DNA of 64,000 nt from NCBI GenBank assembly GCA_948567375.1, contig OX419755.1, forward strand, positions 77,646,931-77,710,930, read 5' to 3'. Below the pieces are notes generated by a model that worked only from the letters and a program-made list of their open reading frames with translations, ran no database searches and was not told the origin of the DNA. Shown here in pieces: positions 46,336 to 58,900 of the stretch. The position numbers were made by a program, and so were the translations under genes. Each line of letters starts with the position of its first letter. Position 1 is the first letter of the stretch. Source of the DNA: Lunularia cruciata. Taxonomy: Eukaryota > Streptophyta > Marchantiopsida > Lunulariales > Lunulariaceae.

Positions 46336-47027
46336 TGTGAGCCGGCCTATCTCTCACTCAAGATGAACCTCTGATGGCTATTATGGTAGTGCACCATGGA
46401 CTAAGAAGGCAAGGAACCCCAACTCCATCATACTCCTCCAAGGCTAACACTCCAAGACTCAAGACATTGCTCACTAGAGAACTCAATGAGAGAGAGATAG
46501 TTGCAAATGAAAGGATGATGAGTACCTCCTCACCCTTTGTTTATATACTTGTGAAATAGTTACGCACCAAAGTTACTAATTACTGGAGTAACTCAAGTTA
46601 CTAGACTAAAAGTCAAGTAAAGTCAAAAAGTAGAAAGGAATATCCATTCACATGGGTATATTCCCTTAAGCATGTGGTCTTATCTTGACCCAACCACTAA
46701 GTCAAGGATTCCTTCACATGGGCTATTCTTGGACTAAAGAAGAATCCAAAACAAAAAGGCTTGCGGGACCAAGAGTTCTCAACTCTTTCCTCAAAGCTAA
46801 ACACCTAGGAATAATACCAAGTCAACATCCTAAAATCCAAAATAGTGGTGCTCATCTTTTCTACTTCCTCTAAATTAAGGTCTCCTCTATCTTAGCTATG
46901 ATTAACTTTATCGAACCATGACTAATGTAGAACCATCCTTTATCTCTATATAAATAATATCTCTTAAGTACTTGTAATACCAAGCTAAATATCACAATAC
47001 CACACACATGCACAAATGGGTGTTATA
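46336..47027 (-). repeat. A2 5' LTR
   Basis: 692 bp from TGTGAGCC to GGTGTTATA (final CA mutated). The primer-binding site is at 46315-46331 and a TATA-like box at 46540-46547. Confidence 0.9.
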
Positions 47028-47720
47028 TTAGTCCAAAGCCAAGTGATCTCCTCTAGTACTAGAGTATCCTCTGCATGGGCGTTCCCCTTCAACAAGTCAC
47101 CAAGCCAAGTGATTGCACCACTGAAAGCTAAAACTGATGTTGCCATGGTCCCGGACTGTAGTGAGCCAAGACTGCAACTACTGAAGCGTATTGGTAGGCG
47201 ACATACCTGTCCCTCACCAGACTGCCAACCAGGTCTATAGGAGGTTGTCTCCTCCCAATAATCAATACTAAAACCTATGGAGTATAACATTGCTCCTCCA
47301 ACTAGCATATCATATGACTCAGCTATTGTTGCATTAGCCTAAGCTCTCACCACCGAGCTATCAGTCGGATAACCAGGCTGAACCTGGACAACAAGCTCCC
47401 CATGTGTGATGTATTGTGTCGAACAACCACCTAGAGATGTCTGGATCTGAAATGGACACCTCTCCACATTGGTCTTCCGTAACTCCATACCGACAACTAC
47501 AGCCTTCCCCAACATAAGGGGTTGTGCACCATAGTCTAACAAGACTCTCTATGGTGTATAGACCTTCCTTGAAGGTTGCACGAAATGGAAAATCCCCCTC
47601 TAGTTATCCAATAGGACAACACCAGGCATAAACTGCGCTCTCTCAATGGCCAGTCTAGCTGGCAATTCCTCCAATCTAGCCGTTGCTGCTTGCCATAAAC
47701 TAGTGGTTGCTGAACGGATC
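47028..47720 (-). pseudogene. B2 retropepsin-like protease and linker
   Basis: On the minus strand: PARLAIERAQFMPGVVLLDN, then VLLDYGAQPLMLGKA (about 47515-47556), equivalent to the D-S/T-G active site with Ser changed to Tyr. FQIQTSLGG and the Trp-rich IDYWEETTSYRPGWQSGEG follow, leading towards the methyltransferase. B1 has DSSA at the same place, so the ancestral site was probably DSGA. TAG stops are present. The protease would release the polyprotein products, including any methyltransferase. Confidence 0.7.
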
Positions 47721-48590
47721 CCATGCTACTCAACCAAGTCAGCTCCACTACCAACCACCTCTGCTTTAGTAGTAGGAACCGCATCATTCCTACTCTCACA
47801 ATGCATGGTAGCCAACCTAAGTATTGGGGCTGGGTCAACTCCCAATGTAAACATATCATTGGCCGAAAACAAAGGATACCGCATAATCAGCTGAGCCGCT
47901 CCTAACATCATGCTAGACTCAGTCTGCATAGTAACAAGTGGCTGACTAGCAGGTAATCCATCATGCACTCCATCACCACCTACACTAGGATGTCTAGGAA
48001 CCATGGATGTCGTCTGCAATGCCTCATATAGCATGAAAGACTGGGGATGTCTGACCTATCTCCCAACCTCTCCTCTTTGTGGGTCCAACTCCACTGATGC
48101 TCCTCTAGGCTCTAGAGCACGTACTGCACTCCTAGTCACTACTGTAGATGCATCCACCTGTGCTGCTCTGCACATGAAATCCAAAGCATCTCTGTCACCA
48201 GTATATGAGGTGGAAGCCTCAACACTTGAATCTGATCTCCTCTGAGCAATAGCCATACTAGCCAATCTTTGCTCCAACTGCTCAATCCGAGTAGCCATAG
48301 TTGTATCAAAAGTAAGGGCAGGTACTGCACCCCTACTAGGTGTAGATCCTCTACCACCACCTCTACCACCTCATCCTCCATGAAATGGAGCTCCTCTACT
48401 ATCTACCATAGTAGCCCTACCACTCCGTAACCCCGGGTGTAGGTCAAAACACCGGTCACTAGTGTGACCAAATCTGTGGCAATGCTCACACTGCCTCTGT
48501 GCTGGCTGTGACGCACCCAAGGTATTAGGTCCACTGCCCTAAGTACACTCTCTCCGATGGTGAGGTCCACCACAAGTCCAACAAGCAACA
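47721..48590 (-). pseudogene. B2 gag C-terminal region with zinc knuckles
   Basis: Minus strand: CWTCGGPHHRREC at the C3 junction, then the knuckle CEHCHRFGHTSDRC (about 48450-48495), a Gly/Arg-rich stretch, and a long linker with LEQRLASMAIAQRRSDSS and LDFMCRAAQVDASTVV to the protease. Open pieces are separated by a few stops and shifts. It matches B1 21560-22489. Confidence 0.75.
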
Positions 48591-51500
48591 TGTAACAACC
48601 CGGCAAATATCACTTTTGCGGTAATCGGGTAAGTAAAGTTTGTTCCCATAGAGATACGATTCAAAATTGGTCAAATATGAAGCAAAGTAACAATTTAGTT
48701 CTTCTTGGTTGTGTCTTTAGTCTCTTAGGTAGAAACTACATCTAGAAGAGAGTAACAAGCTCACAATCTTGACAACTTGTCATGAATACACACACACATA
48801 ATCACAACATAGCAAATTTTGTCCAAACAACTCTTGATTGTGATGATTCAAATTCTCCCAAAGACGGCACTTCATTGCAAAGAACAATTTTGCCTCAGAA
48901 TTTTGTTCTACTCCTCCACTGAAGGAACAACTTCCTCAATCAAAATTGCTTCACATCAACTTTGTGCTGCACTCACAAATGCAAAATACTACCAACACTA
49001 CAATTCCTCTCAAATTTGTCAAGGCATTACTCCGATGCACTTCACTCAGGATCAAACACACAAAATGAAGATCAAGGCTATAGAATCCAACATCCACAGA
49101 CACATTGACTTGCACTTTGAAATTCTCTACCCACTCACAAACACAAACACAGAATTGACAATCGGAATTAAGCTCAAGCAACGAGCATTGAAAACCATCA
49201 CTTCACTTTATCTATCTTTAGAAATATGAATATAGAATAACATAGTACTACAAATGCTCCCCTTAAATACTGAAGCAAATGGCAGTTCTTCCTACTTATG
49301 CACCACTTCCTAACATCTCTTCCTACTTACAGATCCAAACTGACAATCCATCTCTTCATATCTGCCTCTTCCTATCTCAAAACTGTACTACCCCGATCCG
49401 ATGTCTAGCTCATCATCGTCTTTCAAACCCAATGATCTTCCTATCACTTCTCTTTGGGTATATCTAATTCTACCAATTCCTTCACTACTTCTACTACTTC
49501 TTCACTAGGAACTACAATTGCACTTAGGAGTGACTTATCTAACTCTTTATCTCCTGACCCACTCCTCTCTAATGTCTCTAATAATAAGTCTGATGACACC
49601 TATATTCCAATGTGTGCAACATTGGACTTCCTCTCCCCTATCACACTACTCCTAATTCTTTCTAACTTTGAATTGACTAAATCTAATCTAAGACTGATGT
49701 TGTCCTCTACTTCTAACATCTTTTGATCTACTCTCTCCCTCAATCGGATCAGCAAAGTATTCATATCTACATCTTTAACTCTCCTCTTCCAAGTTTCCTA
49801 TACAAGCAACTTTAGCTCATGTAAACGTGTTTCTTCCAATCTCCCTTCAGCCTCAGTGCACAGCACAGCTCTCAATTTTCCTACTACGTCTCCCACCAAT
49901 TCCGACTCATACCCTCACGATCGCTCTGCCTTCAGCTCTTCACGATACATCCTCAGCTTGTCTTCATACTCAGCAGTGAGCATCTTCTTCTCCTCCGCAT
50001 ACTGTGAACTTCGTAGCTCCACACTTTGTACCAGCTCACGCAATCTTTCTTCTTCTTCATGCCTGACTGCTAACTCTCTCTGCCATGCTTGATCCTTCCC
50101 GGCTGCACTCTTCTTCAAGTTGTCCAACTCTTGCTCCATTATCACTGCCATCGCCTTCAAATTAATATTCTCGATGCGCACAACATTCACTTCCTCCTTC
50201 ATTTTGCTCAGCAACATCGTTTGCTCCTTCAATTCCCCTACTTGCTTCTATAGTTCTTTCCCTCTTGAATCACAACTCTCTTGTAACATCTCAAAAGTCT
50301 TTTTCTTCAAGGCTTCATCCCCCCAAAGTTCTTCAATTTCTTCATTTCTTCGGACTTCTTGCTCCTACAACCCCTTCACTTCACTCAACAGATGCTTCAC
50401 TACCTGCAACTCATTTGCCACTTTTCTACAATCTTGGGGAATTACTTTCTGATGCTCCTTCAATAGTTCTAGCAATGGTGTGACAACCTTTGTTAGATAC
50501 GGTATCCCACCAAAGTTCTCTTCGTCTTTGTCTCTGTCTTTAAAACTTCCGCTCCTCCATCGGCTCCTTCTACCAAAGTTGCAATCTTTGTATCTTTAGA
50601 GATACCACTTCTGAGCTCTCTTCTTCTTTACCGATTGAACTCGGTTCCGCAGGATATTCCTTCTATGTCTCTAGTCTCTGTTTGTCTACCACCAAGGCTA
50701 TGCAATGATTTGTTGTTCCAAGTACTCTATCAATCATCACATGACAAGCTTCATTGACTCCAACCGCTTGCTGAACCTCAGGTTCCCCCTCACTCTCACT
50801 TCCAGACTCCTCACTTTGTAAGGTGAGTTCATCCTCTTGTGATTCCTCTCCTTGCGACTCTATTTCTTCTTTAGACTCTGATTCTGATGATGCTTCTCTC
50901 ACCATCTTCTTACTCTACACAACCAATCTTTGAGTCTTCCTTTGAGTTGGAGGCAACTTTGCTTCTTCGGGTTTACTGTACTTCTTCTTCTTTGGACTTG
51001 TGACTTCTTCCATCTTCCATTGTCCTGTCTTCAAGAAGTGATCATCATTGGCTTGCAAGTGTGTTATATATTGTCGCTCTTCTTAATCCGCTTCCCGTCT
51101 TAAATTAGGATGGAAATGCGACACCATGCGATGCCTCTCCTCCATTGTTAGCAAATTCAACCCAAAGTAGAAATGTGTTGCAAATGGTGCAAAATAATGT
51201 GGAGGTGAACCTATCCTCCAATTGATCACCATCTACCTTGTTTGGTGGTGAAAACACTTTGCCTAATTCACCTTCACCCTTGCAAACATCTAGAGGAAGA
51301 AGATTGCTTGTTGCATATTCACGTAAGTTGTCCGTTTTGTTTTGAACATGGCCATAATCGTCCCCACGATACTTCTTCTAATTGGGTCCCGATAGGACTC
51401 CACCTTGTAACCATTTGTTGTTCTCAGAGCAAAGAAAGAATTTTGGATTTCCGCCATTTCTTCTGCAGCATCACACTTTCGATAGCAGGTGATCCCCGTC

Positions 51501-52331
51501 AGTTCTCATGCTTCCTTCCCCAACACTTACCTCCAATCCAACTCAGTCCATCAAGCCGGATTTCCTCTCTTCCCTTCAACTTTGGGGCCCTCCTCACAAT
51601 TACTGGCAGCTATCTCTGCCATCACTCCTGGGAAACTGGAATTCCAATTCCATGCTAAAAACGTAATACAAAGTCTATTCAAGACTTTGATTCTGGCTAC
51701 CACATCTAACCTACAAATTGTGAAACTTTGCACCGCCATAGCATTTGTGACCTTCTTTGCCATGATTTTTCCTCTCGGTCTTTGGCACTAAAAGACTATG
51801 CCTTCTCTTGGATGAGACACTCTAACCCTATCTGGATTTTGGAAAATTGCACTCCCAATTGGCTTCCTGACATGCATTATTGCAAGATGACTACTCAGAG
51901 GAATTGGAAATTTACTTGGCATATTCAACTTGTCCTTACACAATCGCATTTTACATTACCCCAAATTGCAGTCATTCTTCAGTCCATTTCAAATTTGACT
52001 TCCCCTCTTCTGCATGTTGTTGTCTTGTCACTGTCAAGATATGCTTCTTCTGCCTCCGCCATTTCTTGAAGTGTACTTTCTTGCCACATACCAAGGTTGT
52101 TAGACTGTCTTTGTATTACCTGCGCTTTCCGACCCAAAGATGATGCCCTTCGGAATTTTTCTGTTGTACCCCTCTTCTACATACCTCCATCATCGGATCC
52201 AATCTTGCCTTCTTCATATTTCCTCCAAAGTCACTTCCATCCATTCCTTCTTTTGCAATTTGGCATTTTGTGCTTACTTCTTCCCTCAAATGCTCATAAA
52301 TAGAAAATAAACAAAAAATGTGAGCACCACA
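48591..52331 (-). mobile_element. C3: complete family C unit, 3.7 kb, inserted in B2 gag
   Basis: On the minus strand it starts TGTGGTGCTCACATTTTTTG at 52331 and ends GGGTTGTTACA at 48591. A perfect 5-bp duplication, CAACA, is at 48586-48590 and 52332-52336. The ORF is heavily decayed; recognisable pieces are 51763-51551 (RLDVVARIKVLNRL, ITFLAWNWNSSFPGV), 50905-50663 and the coiled coil 50232-49915. It groups with C2 rather than with C1 and C4. The TATA-like box is at 49262-49269 on the minus strand. Confidence 0.85.
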
Positions 52332-52336
52332 CAACA

Positions 52337-53524
52337 CCACCACTCATTGGCTACTATTGACCTGCAAATGAAGGTAAGGGTCTAACTCCACTAGGCTCTC
52401 CACTTGCTCTATAGGATCTGGGCAGTCCACCCTATCCTTGAAAACCAATTGGGTGTGGTGCACTCTATTACACTCTAGAAGAAGTCACAACAGTGGATGA
52501 GGTCTCCCTACCAAATCTAGATATCACCACTCTCTCCTCCACCATGTTGAGCTCAATATGCTTAGCCAAACCAAAGACCATTGCCAAAGTAGGCAAAGTA
52601 GCCTATAACAATGTAGCATCACAAACTCTATGTCGCAACTCCCTATCCAGTATCCCATACCAAAACTGGACTACCTGGGCCTCAATAACTCCCTGAGTGA
52701 AACTGATCAGCCGCCTCATGCAAGTGTGCCTTGCGTAGGCTCTCTCCAACCTTCCGCTGGAACTCCTGCAAGCTCCTTAGCTTGTCAGTCCGCACTCCCT
52801 GGTAGTTCTACCTCAAACACAAGAAGAACTCCACCATGGGGTTAAACCCCGGTACCACACCACCTCCTGCAGCGGTACCTCCACTCGTAGTAGCACTATC
52901 TCTAGCTAGTGCACCTCCACTAGCTCCACCAACACTACTTGAGCTGGAACTTGTAGGTACAACCAATCTACTCTTGGCCACCAAACTTGAAGTGATAGAG
53001 ACATAGTTTGGAGACCAATATTGTCTCCATAACTCAATCTCCTCCAAATGAGCTCTCCTGAACTCATGGTAGTCATCCATTGGCGGACCCTCCAAGTGCT
53101 GAAACAACTCCTTCCATGCCATGAAGGGTGTGAACAAAGTCGGGTTCCGCATCTGCTGCAGATCACACCAACTATCAAACTCCTAGATGAAGTCATCCAA
53201 CTCAATGGTACCCACTGTGCCAGAGTAACGCCTAGGGTCTTTGGAGGCCCCATAAATCTCATCCATGTCCCACAACAATGGTGCAGACATACCAAGTGCA
53301 CTCTCAATTGAATTAGTTCTTGTGTCGAACTTCAACTCAGAGTCAATCTCCTCCCTCACTGGGACCTGAGATACAAGCTGATACCAAGCACCACTCCAAG
53401 TAAACCCATTGTGTACTGCAGGGCTAACTCCTCTGGATTCTCCAACAAACTCCATCATGACAAAGTAACCACAACTACTATCGCAAACCGGAACCACAAG
53501 TTGTAATTGCAAGTACCCCACCAA
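52337..53524 (-). pseudogene. B2 gag N-terminal and capsid region
   Basis: Minus strand: a first piece (53524-53183) ends ASKDPRRYSGTVGTIELDDF, and the next (53152-52808) has MRNPTLFTPFMAWKELFQHL and HLEEIELWRQYWSPNYVSI, typical of a plant Ty3 gag. The C-terminal gag portion to 52337 is broken by shifts. It aligns with B1 from 20819 on. Confidence 0.72.
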
Positions 53525-54357
53525 GTGCCAACATTAACCAAGTGCCACCGCTTGCCAAAACTAACAAAACAATGTCCACTAATGTAACTCTAACCGAGAC
53601 AACTATACTAGGGGCAAAGGTGACCTATAACCTGCCATCACAACATGCATTCTCAAGGTCTATAGGTCATCACTTCCTACCTAATTGGAGAGAGACAAAG
53701 ATAGTCTGACGGGTCATCACTCCAGCTTCACTATCGAGCGCACACCAGAGCACCAACGCTCAAAAGTCAGGGCACCTCACACAAACGTGGTGCACAAATA
53801 GGAAGCAGAGAATGGAGGAGGTCCAATCACAAGAATGTTAAACAAAAACCCTCCATCTCATAAATCAACAAAGGACCGACTCTGCAACCATTTGACATTT
53901 GACATCATTGGAGTACCTGTCTACTTCATGAGCATCAAGGATCATCGAGGATCAATTTTAAGTTCTTTTCGCCAAAATCTGACATAACTCCTTCACAAAA
54001 TCTGACATAAATCCCTAAAAATGGCTGACCACTAAATCCTCAGCTAACTCTTCACTCAAGCCAAATTAGAAAAGTTGGTTTCATCCAATCTTCAATTTGT
54101 GAGAATCTGCTCCCAACTCCACCTTCAATTTCAGTTTTTGAGCTCAACTTGTAACAAATTGGTCCTAAGCTCAAAATCACAACTACCGCTTGAAAATTAC
54201 TTCTTCCCTAGCTCCAAATTTTACCAACGCTTCTGCACATACACTCTCTTAGGGAAATATGAACTACTTGATTGAGACACCACGATCCACCGAGCTTGGA
54301 GATACCACCAACACTTGTAGTTCCTGTACCCAATTTCCCTCTAACTCACTTCTCTGA
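53525..54357 (-). other. B2 5' leader region, nothing coding
   Basis: Sequence between the gag start and the partial LTR. It contains no convincing frame and no clear primer-binding site. On the minus strand, TCAGAGAAGTG right after the repeat loosely resembles an initiator-tRNA-Met site, but the match is poor. Confidence 0.45.
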
Positions 54358-54792
54358 TGTAATCAGATTGTTTACTACTCTCAACTCAACTCAACTCAGA
54401 TCAGTACTTGATCTGTCACTCTATAAACTACCAACAATTGGGCACTGATTACAGTCAAGCCACACCCACTCAAGCATAGAGAATCCACGTGATGCTCGTC
54501 GGGCTCTATCCACCATAGCCAAGAACTCGAAAGCTCAACATCAGAGAAGTAAGCTCTCTAGAGCTGCACTCTTAGGGTATACTCCTGATTTTGACCTAGG
54601 TCTCCTCCGAATGGTCCCATTGATGGCACGATGGTGCAAGTGACAATGGGCCCCGCCATGAAGTCAGTACCCTAAACTTGAAATCTGACCATCGGAAAGT
54701 AATTTATGAGTAACTACCAAAATGCCTCTAACTACTATCATTGGAACTCTAGTGTCCAAGCATCTAGATGTGACACTACAAATGGCATGACA
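54358..54792 (-). repeat. Partial LTR of B2 at its 5' end
   Basis: 435 bp matching 22593-23050 and the right part of the solo LTR 17423-17969. It ends GGCATGACA at the target duplication, so its outer end is complete, but the 105-bp inner segment found in the other two copies is missing. Confidence 0.7.
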
Positions 54793-55928
54793 GTTGCCAG
54801 CTAGACCGGCCTTTGAGAGAGCATGGTTCACACCTAGTGTTGTCCTATTGGATAACCAGAAGGAGATTTTCCATTTAGTGGGACCTTTAGTGAAGGTCTA
54901 TACACCATAGAGAGTCTTGTTAGACTCTAGTGCACAACCACTTATGTTGGGGAAGGCTAAAGTTGTTGGTTTGGAGTTATGGAAGACCGATGTGGGGAGG
55001 TGTCCATTTCAGATCCAGACATCTCTAGGTGGTGGTTTGACACAATAAATCACAGTTGGAGAGCTTGTTGTCTAGGTTCAACTTGGTCATCCGACTGATA
55101 GCTCGGTTGTGAGAGCAACAATAGCTAAGTCATATGATGTACTAGTTGGGGGAGAAGTGTTGTATCTCACGGGTTTCAGTATTGACTATTGGGAGGAGAT
55201 AGCCTCCTATAGACCAAGTTGGCAGTCTGGTGAGGGACGGGTATGTTGCCTACCATTATGCTTTAGTAGTGGTAGTCTTGGCTCACTAAAGTCTAGGACC
55301 ATGGTAGCATCAGTTTCAGCTTTTAGTGGTGCAGTTACTTGGCTTTGTGACTTGCTGGAGAGGAATGCCCATACAGAGGATACTCTAGTACCAAAGGAGA
55401 TAACTTGGATTTGGAGTACAAATAGGATTGTTCTATCCACCTTGGATGTTCCATTGTGGAGTTCAGAGGAGGCATTACAGCAACATGCAGATCAGTTGGT
55501 GCAACAGGCTTGGAGTGGAACCTTTGTACCATCAAGAAATGAGTGTGAGGATGAGCCTCCAAAGTTTCTTACTTTAACACCTTTGGGTACCACATTCATT
55601 GCTTGGCAGTATCTAGTACAAGGGATATGTCTATTGGAGTTATTTGGTGGGACTAGCATCGGACTAGTTACGGTCCTACGGGCGGGTATACAAGTACAGA
55701 TGTACTTGTATGTGGAGAGAGATGAGACTACTAGAAGAGTCTCTCTACATCATGTGGCACACTTGGCCCTTTAGGTATCCTAAGTTATTACCAATGTCAA
55801 TAGTCAAAGGTTACCAAAAGGCCCTACCAACCAACATTTCTTTACTGGGAGCGCATGATCTGGAGAGACATGGGCCTATTTATTTGGTGATTTTGGGATA
55901 GCCATGTCAGGGACATACACTTGTTGGC
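54793..55928 (+). pseudogene. B1 (part 2): protease and methyltransferase N-terminal part
   Basis: It resumes the B1 frame at PARPAFERA. The protease active-site segment is VLLDSSAQPLMLGKA (Gly of DSG lost). A frame open from 55109 to 55774 covers the linker IDYWEEIASYRPSWQSGEG, LDVPLWSSEEALQQHADQL and motif I LLELFGGTSIGL (about 55634-55670) with YLYVERDETTRRV. It then continues, with one frame change, through ISLLGAHDLERHGP to PCQGHT (55902-55919), keeping the catalytic Cys-Gln pair. C2 is inserted just after this motif. Confidence 0.82.
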
Positions 55929-58900
55929 TGTGGTGCCCACATTTTTGTTTTTTTTTTGTTTTGTTAGCATTTGGAGAAGAAAAAAGCAAGAAAGCCAAAT
56001 TACAAAGAAAAGAATGGATTGGAGTGTCTTTGGATGGAATCCAAAGAAGTTGACTTTGGGTCAAAGGACAAAAGTACTCAAAAGGAGAGTATGAAGGAAC
56101 AAGTCCAAAGAACATTGTCTTTGGATTGGGCAACATAGGCCAATAAAAAGACCGTCTAACAACCTTTCTATGTGGCAAGAAAGTACACCTCAAGAAATAG
56201 TAGAGGCAGAAGAATCATGTCTTGACAGTGATGGGACATCAACACGGAGGAGAAGGGGGAGTCAATTTTGAAATTGACTGAAGAATAACTACAATTTGGG
56301 GTAATATAAAATTGCAATTGTGCAAGGGAAAGTTGAATATGTCAAGTAGATTTCCTGTTCCTTTGAGTAGTCATCATGTAGTAATGTGTGTCAAGAAGCC
56401 TAATGAGAGTGAAATTTTCCAAAATCCAAAAGGGGTTAGAATGTCTCATCCAAGAGAAGGAATAGTCTTCCAATGCCAAAGAATGAGAGAGCAGATCATG
56501 GCAAAGAAGGTCAAGAACACCCTTGCAATACAAAGTTTTGCAATTCAAAGGTTGGATGTTGTAGCAAGGATCAAGGTCTTGAATAGACTCCATATTACTT
56601 TTTTAGCGTGGAATTGGAATTTGAGTTTCCTAGGAGTTATGGTAGAGATAGCTGCCAATAATTGTGAGGAAGGTACTGAAGTCAAAGGGAAGAGAGGAAA
56701 TCCGACTCAATGGACTGAGTCAGATTGGAGGTTAGTGTTGGGGAAGGAAGCAAGAGAACCAACGGGGATCACCTTCTATCGGAAGTGTGATGGTGAAGAG
56801 GAGACTACGGACATACAAAATTCATTCTTTTCTTTGTGTACAATGAATGGTTACAAGGTGGAGTCTTATTGGGACCCAATTAAACAAAGCATCATGGGGA
56901 TGATAATGGCAATGTTCAAACTAGAACAAATAAATTATATGAACATCCAGTAGGCGGTCTTGCACCAGATGTTTGCAAGAGTGAAGGTGAATTGGGCAAA
57001 GTGTTTTCACCAACAAACAAGGCAGATGGTTGTCTATTGGAGGACAAACTCACCTCCACATTATTTCACACCATTTGCAGCACATTTCTACTTGGGTTGA
57101 ATCTGCTGACAGCGGAGGAGAGGTGTCGCATGGTGTCACATTTTCATCTTGATTTGAGACAGGAAGCGGATGAAGAAAAATAACAATACATGGCACACCT
57201 ACAAGCCAGTGATGATCACTTCTTGAGAATAGCACAACAGGAGATGGAAGAAGTCATAAGCCCAAAGACAAAGAAGCGGAATAAACCCAAAGAAGTAGAG
57301 TTGCCTCTAGCACAAAGAAAGACCCAAAGACTCGTTCTACGGAGTAAGAAGGCGGTGACAGAAGAACCTTCGGAAACCGAGTCTGAAGGAGAGACAAAGT
57401 CTAGAGGAGAAGACTCAAAAGAAGTGGAACTCATATTACAGAGTAGGGAATCCGGAAGTGATAGTGAGGGTGAAGACAAAGTTCAGCAATCGGTTGAAGT
57501 AGAAGAAGATGAAGCATTTCATGCGATGATTGATAGTATACATGGAAATGCAAATCACTGTGTAGCCCTGGTCATGGAAGAGAAGAGGGCTAAGCAAAAG
57601 AAGGTGTACCATGCAGGCCCAAGTTCAGCAAGTAAGGAAGAAGGAAGCTCAAAAGTATTGCTGAAAGTAAGAAGATCGAGACTTTGGAAGAAGGAGCCGG
57701 CGGAAAAGGCAAAGTACAAAGAGAGGGCTGAAGATAAAGAGAACTTTGGACGAATATAGTACATATTGCATGTTGTAACTCCATTGTTGGAACTGCTCAA
57801 AGAGCACTAGAAGGTAATCCCACAGGATTGTATGAAGGTGACGAATGAGTTGCAGGTGGTGAAGTATCTGCTGGCTGAAGTGAAGGGATTGTAAGAGCAT
57901 GTAACCCAAAGAGACAATGAAGTTGAAGAGCTTTGGGTGGATACAGTCTTGAAGAAGAAGACTTTCAAGAAGTTGCAAGAGAGTTTTGAGTCAAGGAGGA
58001 GAGAAATGCAATGGCAGGCCAAAGAGTGGAAGGAGCAAACGATGTTGCTGACCAAGATGAAAGAGGAGGTCAGTGAAATGCGCATCGAGAGTATTCATGT
58101 AAAAGCGATGGAAATTATGATAGAGCAAGAGTTAGAAAGCTTGAGGAAGAGTGCAGCTGGGAAGGATCATGCATGGTAGAGAGAGTCGGCGGTCAGACAT
58201 CAAGAAGAAGAAAGATTGAGAGAGTTGGTACGAAGTGCTGAGTTACAGAGTTCTCAGTATGTGGAGTAGAAGAAGATGCTCGCTACTGAGTATGAAGATG
58301 AGTTGAAGATGTATCGGAGGAGTTGAAGTCAGAGCAATCTTGATGGTATGAATCAGAATCAATAGGAGAAGTTGTGGGAAAATTGAGAGCTATGCTGTGC
58401 ACTGAGGCTGAAGGAAGATTCAAAGAAGCAAGACTACACAAGTTAAAGTTGCTTGTGTAGGAAACTTGGAAGAGGAGAGCCAAAGATGTCAACATGAACA
58501 CTCTACTAATTTGATTGAGGGAGAGAGTAGATAGGAAGATGTTAGAAGTAGGAGACAATATCAGTCTCAAATTAGATTAAGTAAATTTAGAGTTAGAGAG
58601 AATTAGGAGTAGTGTGATAGGAGAAAAAGTCCGATGTTGTAGAAGTAGGAATTCAAGTGTCTTTGGACTTTTTCTTTGAGACATTAAAGAAGAGTGGATC
58701 AGGAGATAAAGAGTTAGAAAGATTACACATGACCTCAATTATAGTTCCTAGTGAAGAAGTAGTAGAAATAGTGAAGGATTCAATAGACTCAGATATACCC
58801 AAAGAAGGAGAAGTAGTAGGAAGATCATTGGGTTTGAAAGCCAATAAGGAGATTGACATCAGATCAGAGTAGAAACAGTTTTGAGATAGGAAGAGGCATA

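Larger units (their letters stand above)
39188..47027 (-). mobile_element. A2: older, degenerate family A retrotransposon, 7.8 kb
   Basis: 5' LTR 46336-47027 and 3' LTR 39188-39880, with the same internal order as A1. The LTRs differ at clearly more sites than those of A1 (roughly 4% by eye), so it is older. Flanks TGTAT and TTAGT do not give a clean target duplication, and the outer right LTR end is TA rather than CA. It sits in B2 between protease and the methyltransferase motifs: joining its flanks restores the host reading found at 55380-55440 in B1. Confidence 0.9.
22490..54792 (-). mobile_element. B2: whole nested family B retrotransposon, 32.3 kb including insertions
   Basis: The element reads on the minus strand from a partial LTR (54358-54792) through leader, gag, zinc knuckles, protease, methyltransferase, RT, RNase H and integrase to the LTR at 22490-23050. 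Removing A1, A2, C1 and C3 leaves about 9.0 kb. The flanks are AGTTA (22485-22489) and AGTTG (54792-54796, sharing the last LTR base), a target duplication with one mismatch. The + strand host frame reads LEEL to the left and continues PARPAFERA to the right, exactly as in the uninterrupted protease region of B2 itself, which shows that B2 inserted into B1. Confidence 0.8.

Noticed and set aside
54356-54380. Initiator tRNA-Met primer-binding site beside the B2 partial LTR
   Set aside because: Only TCAGAG matches, and the LTR end itself is incomplete there.
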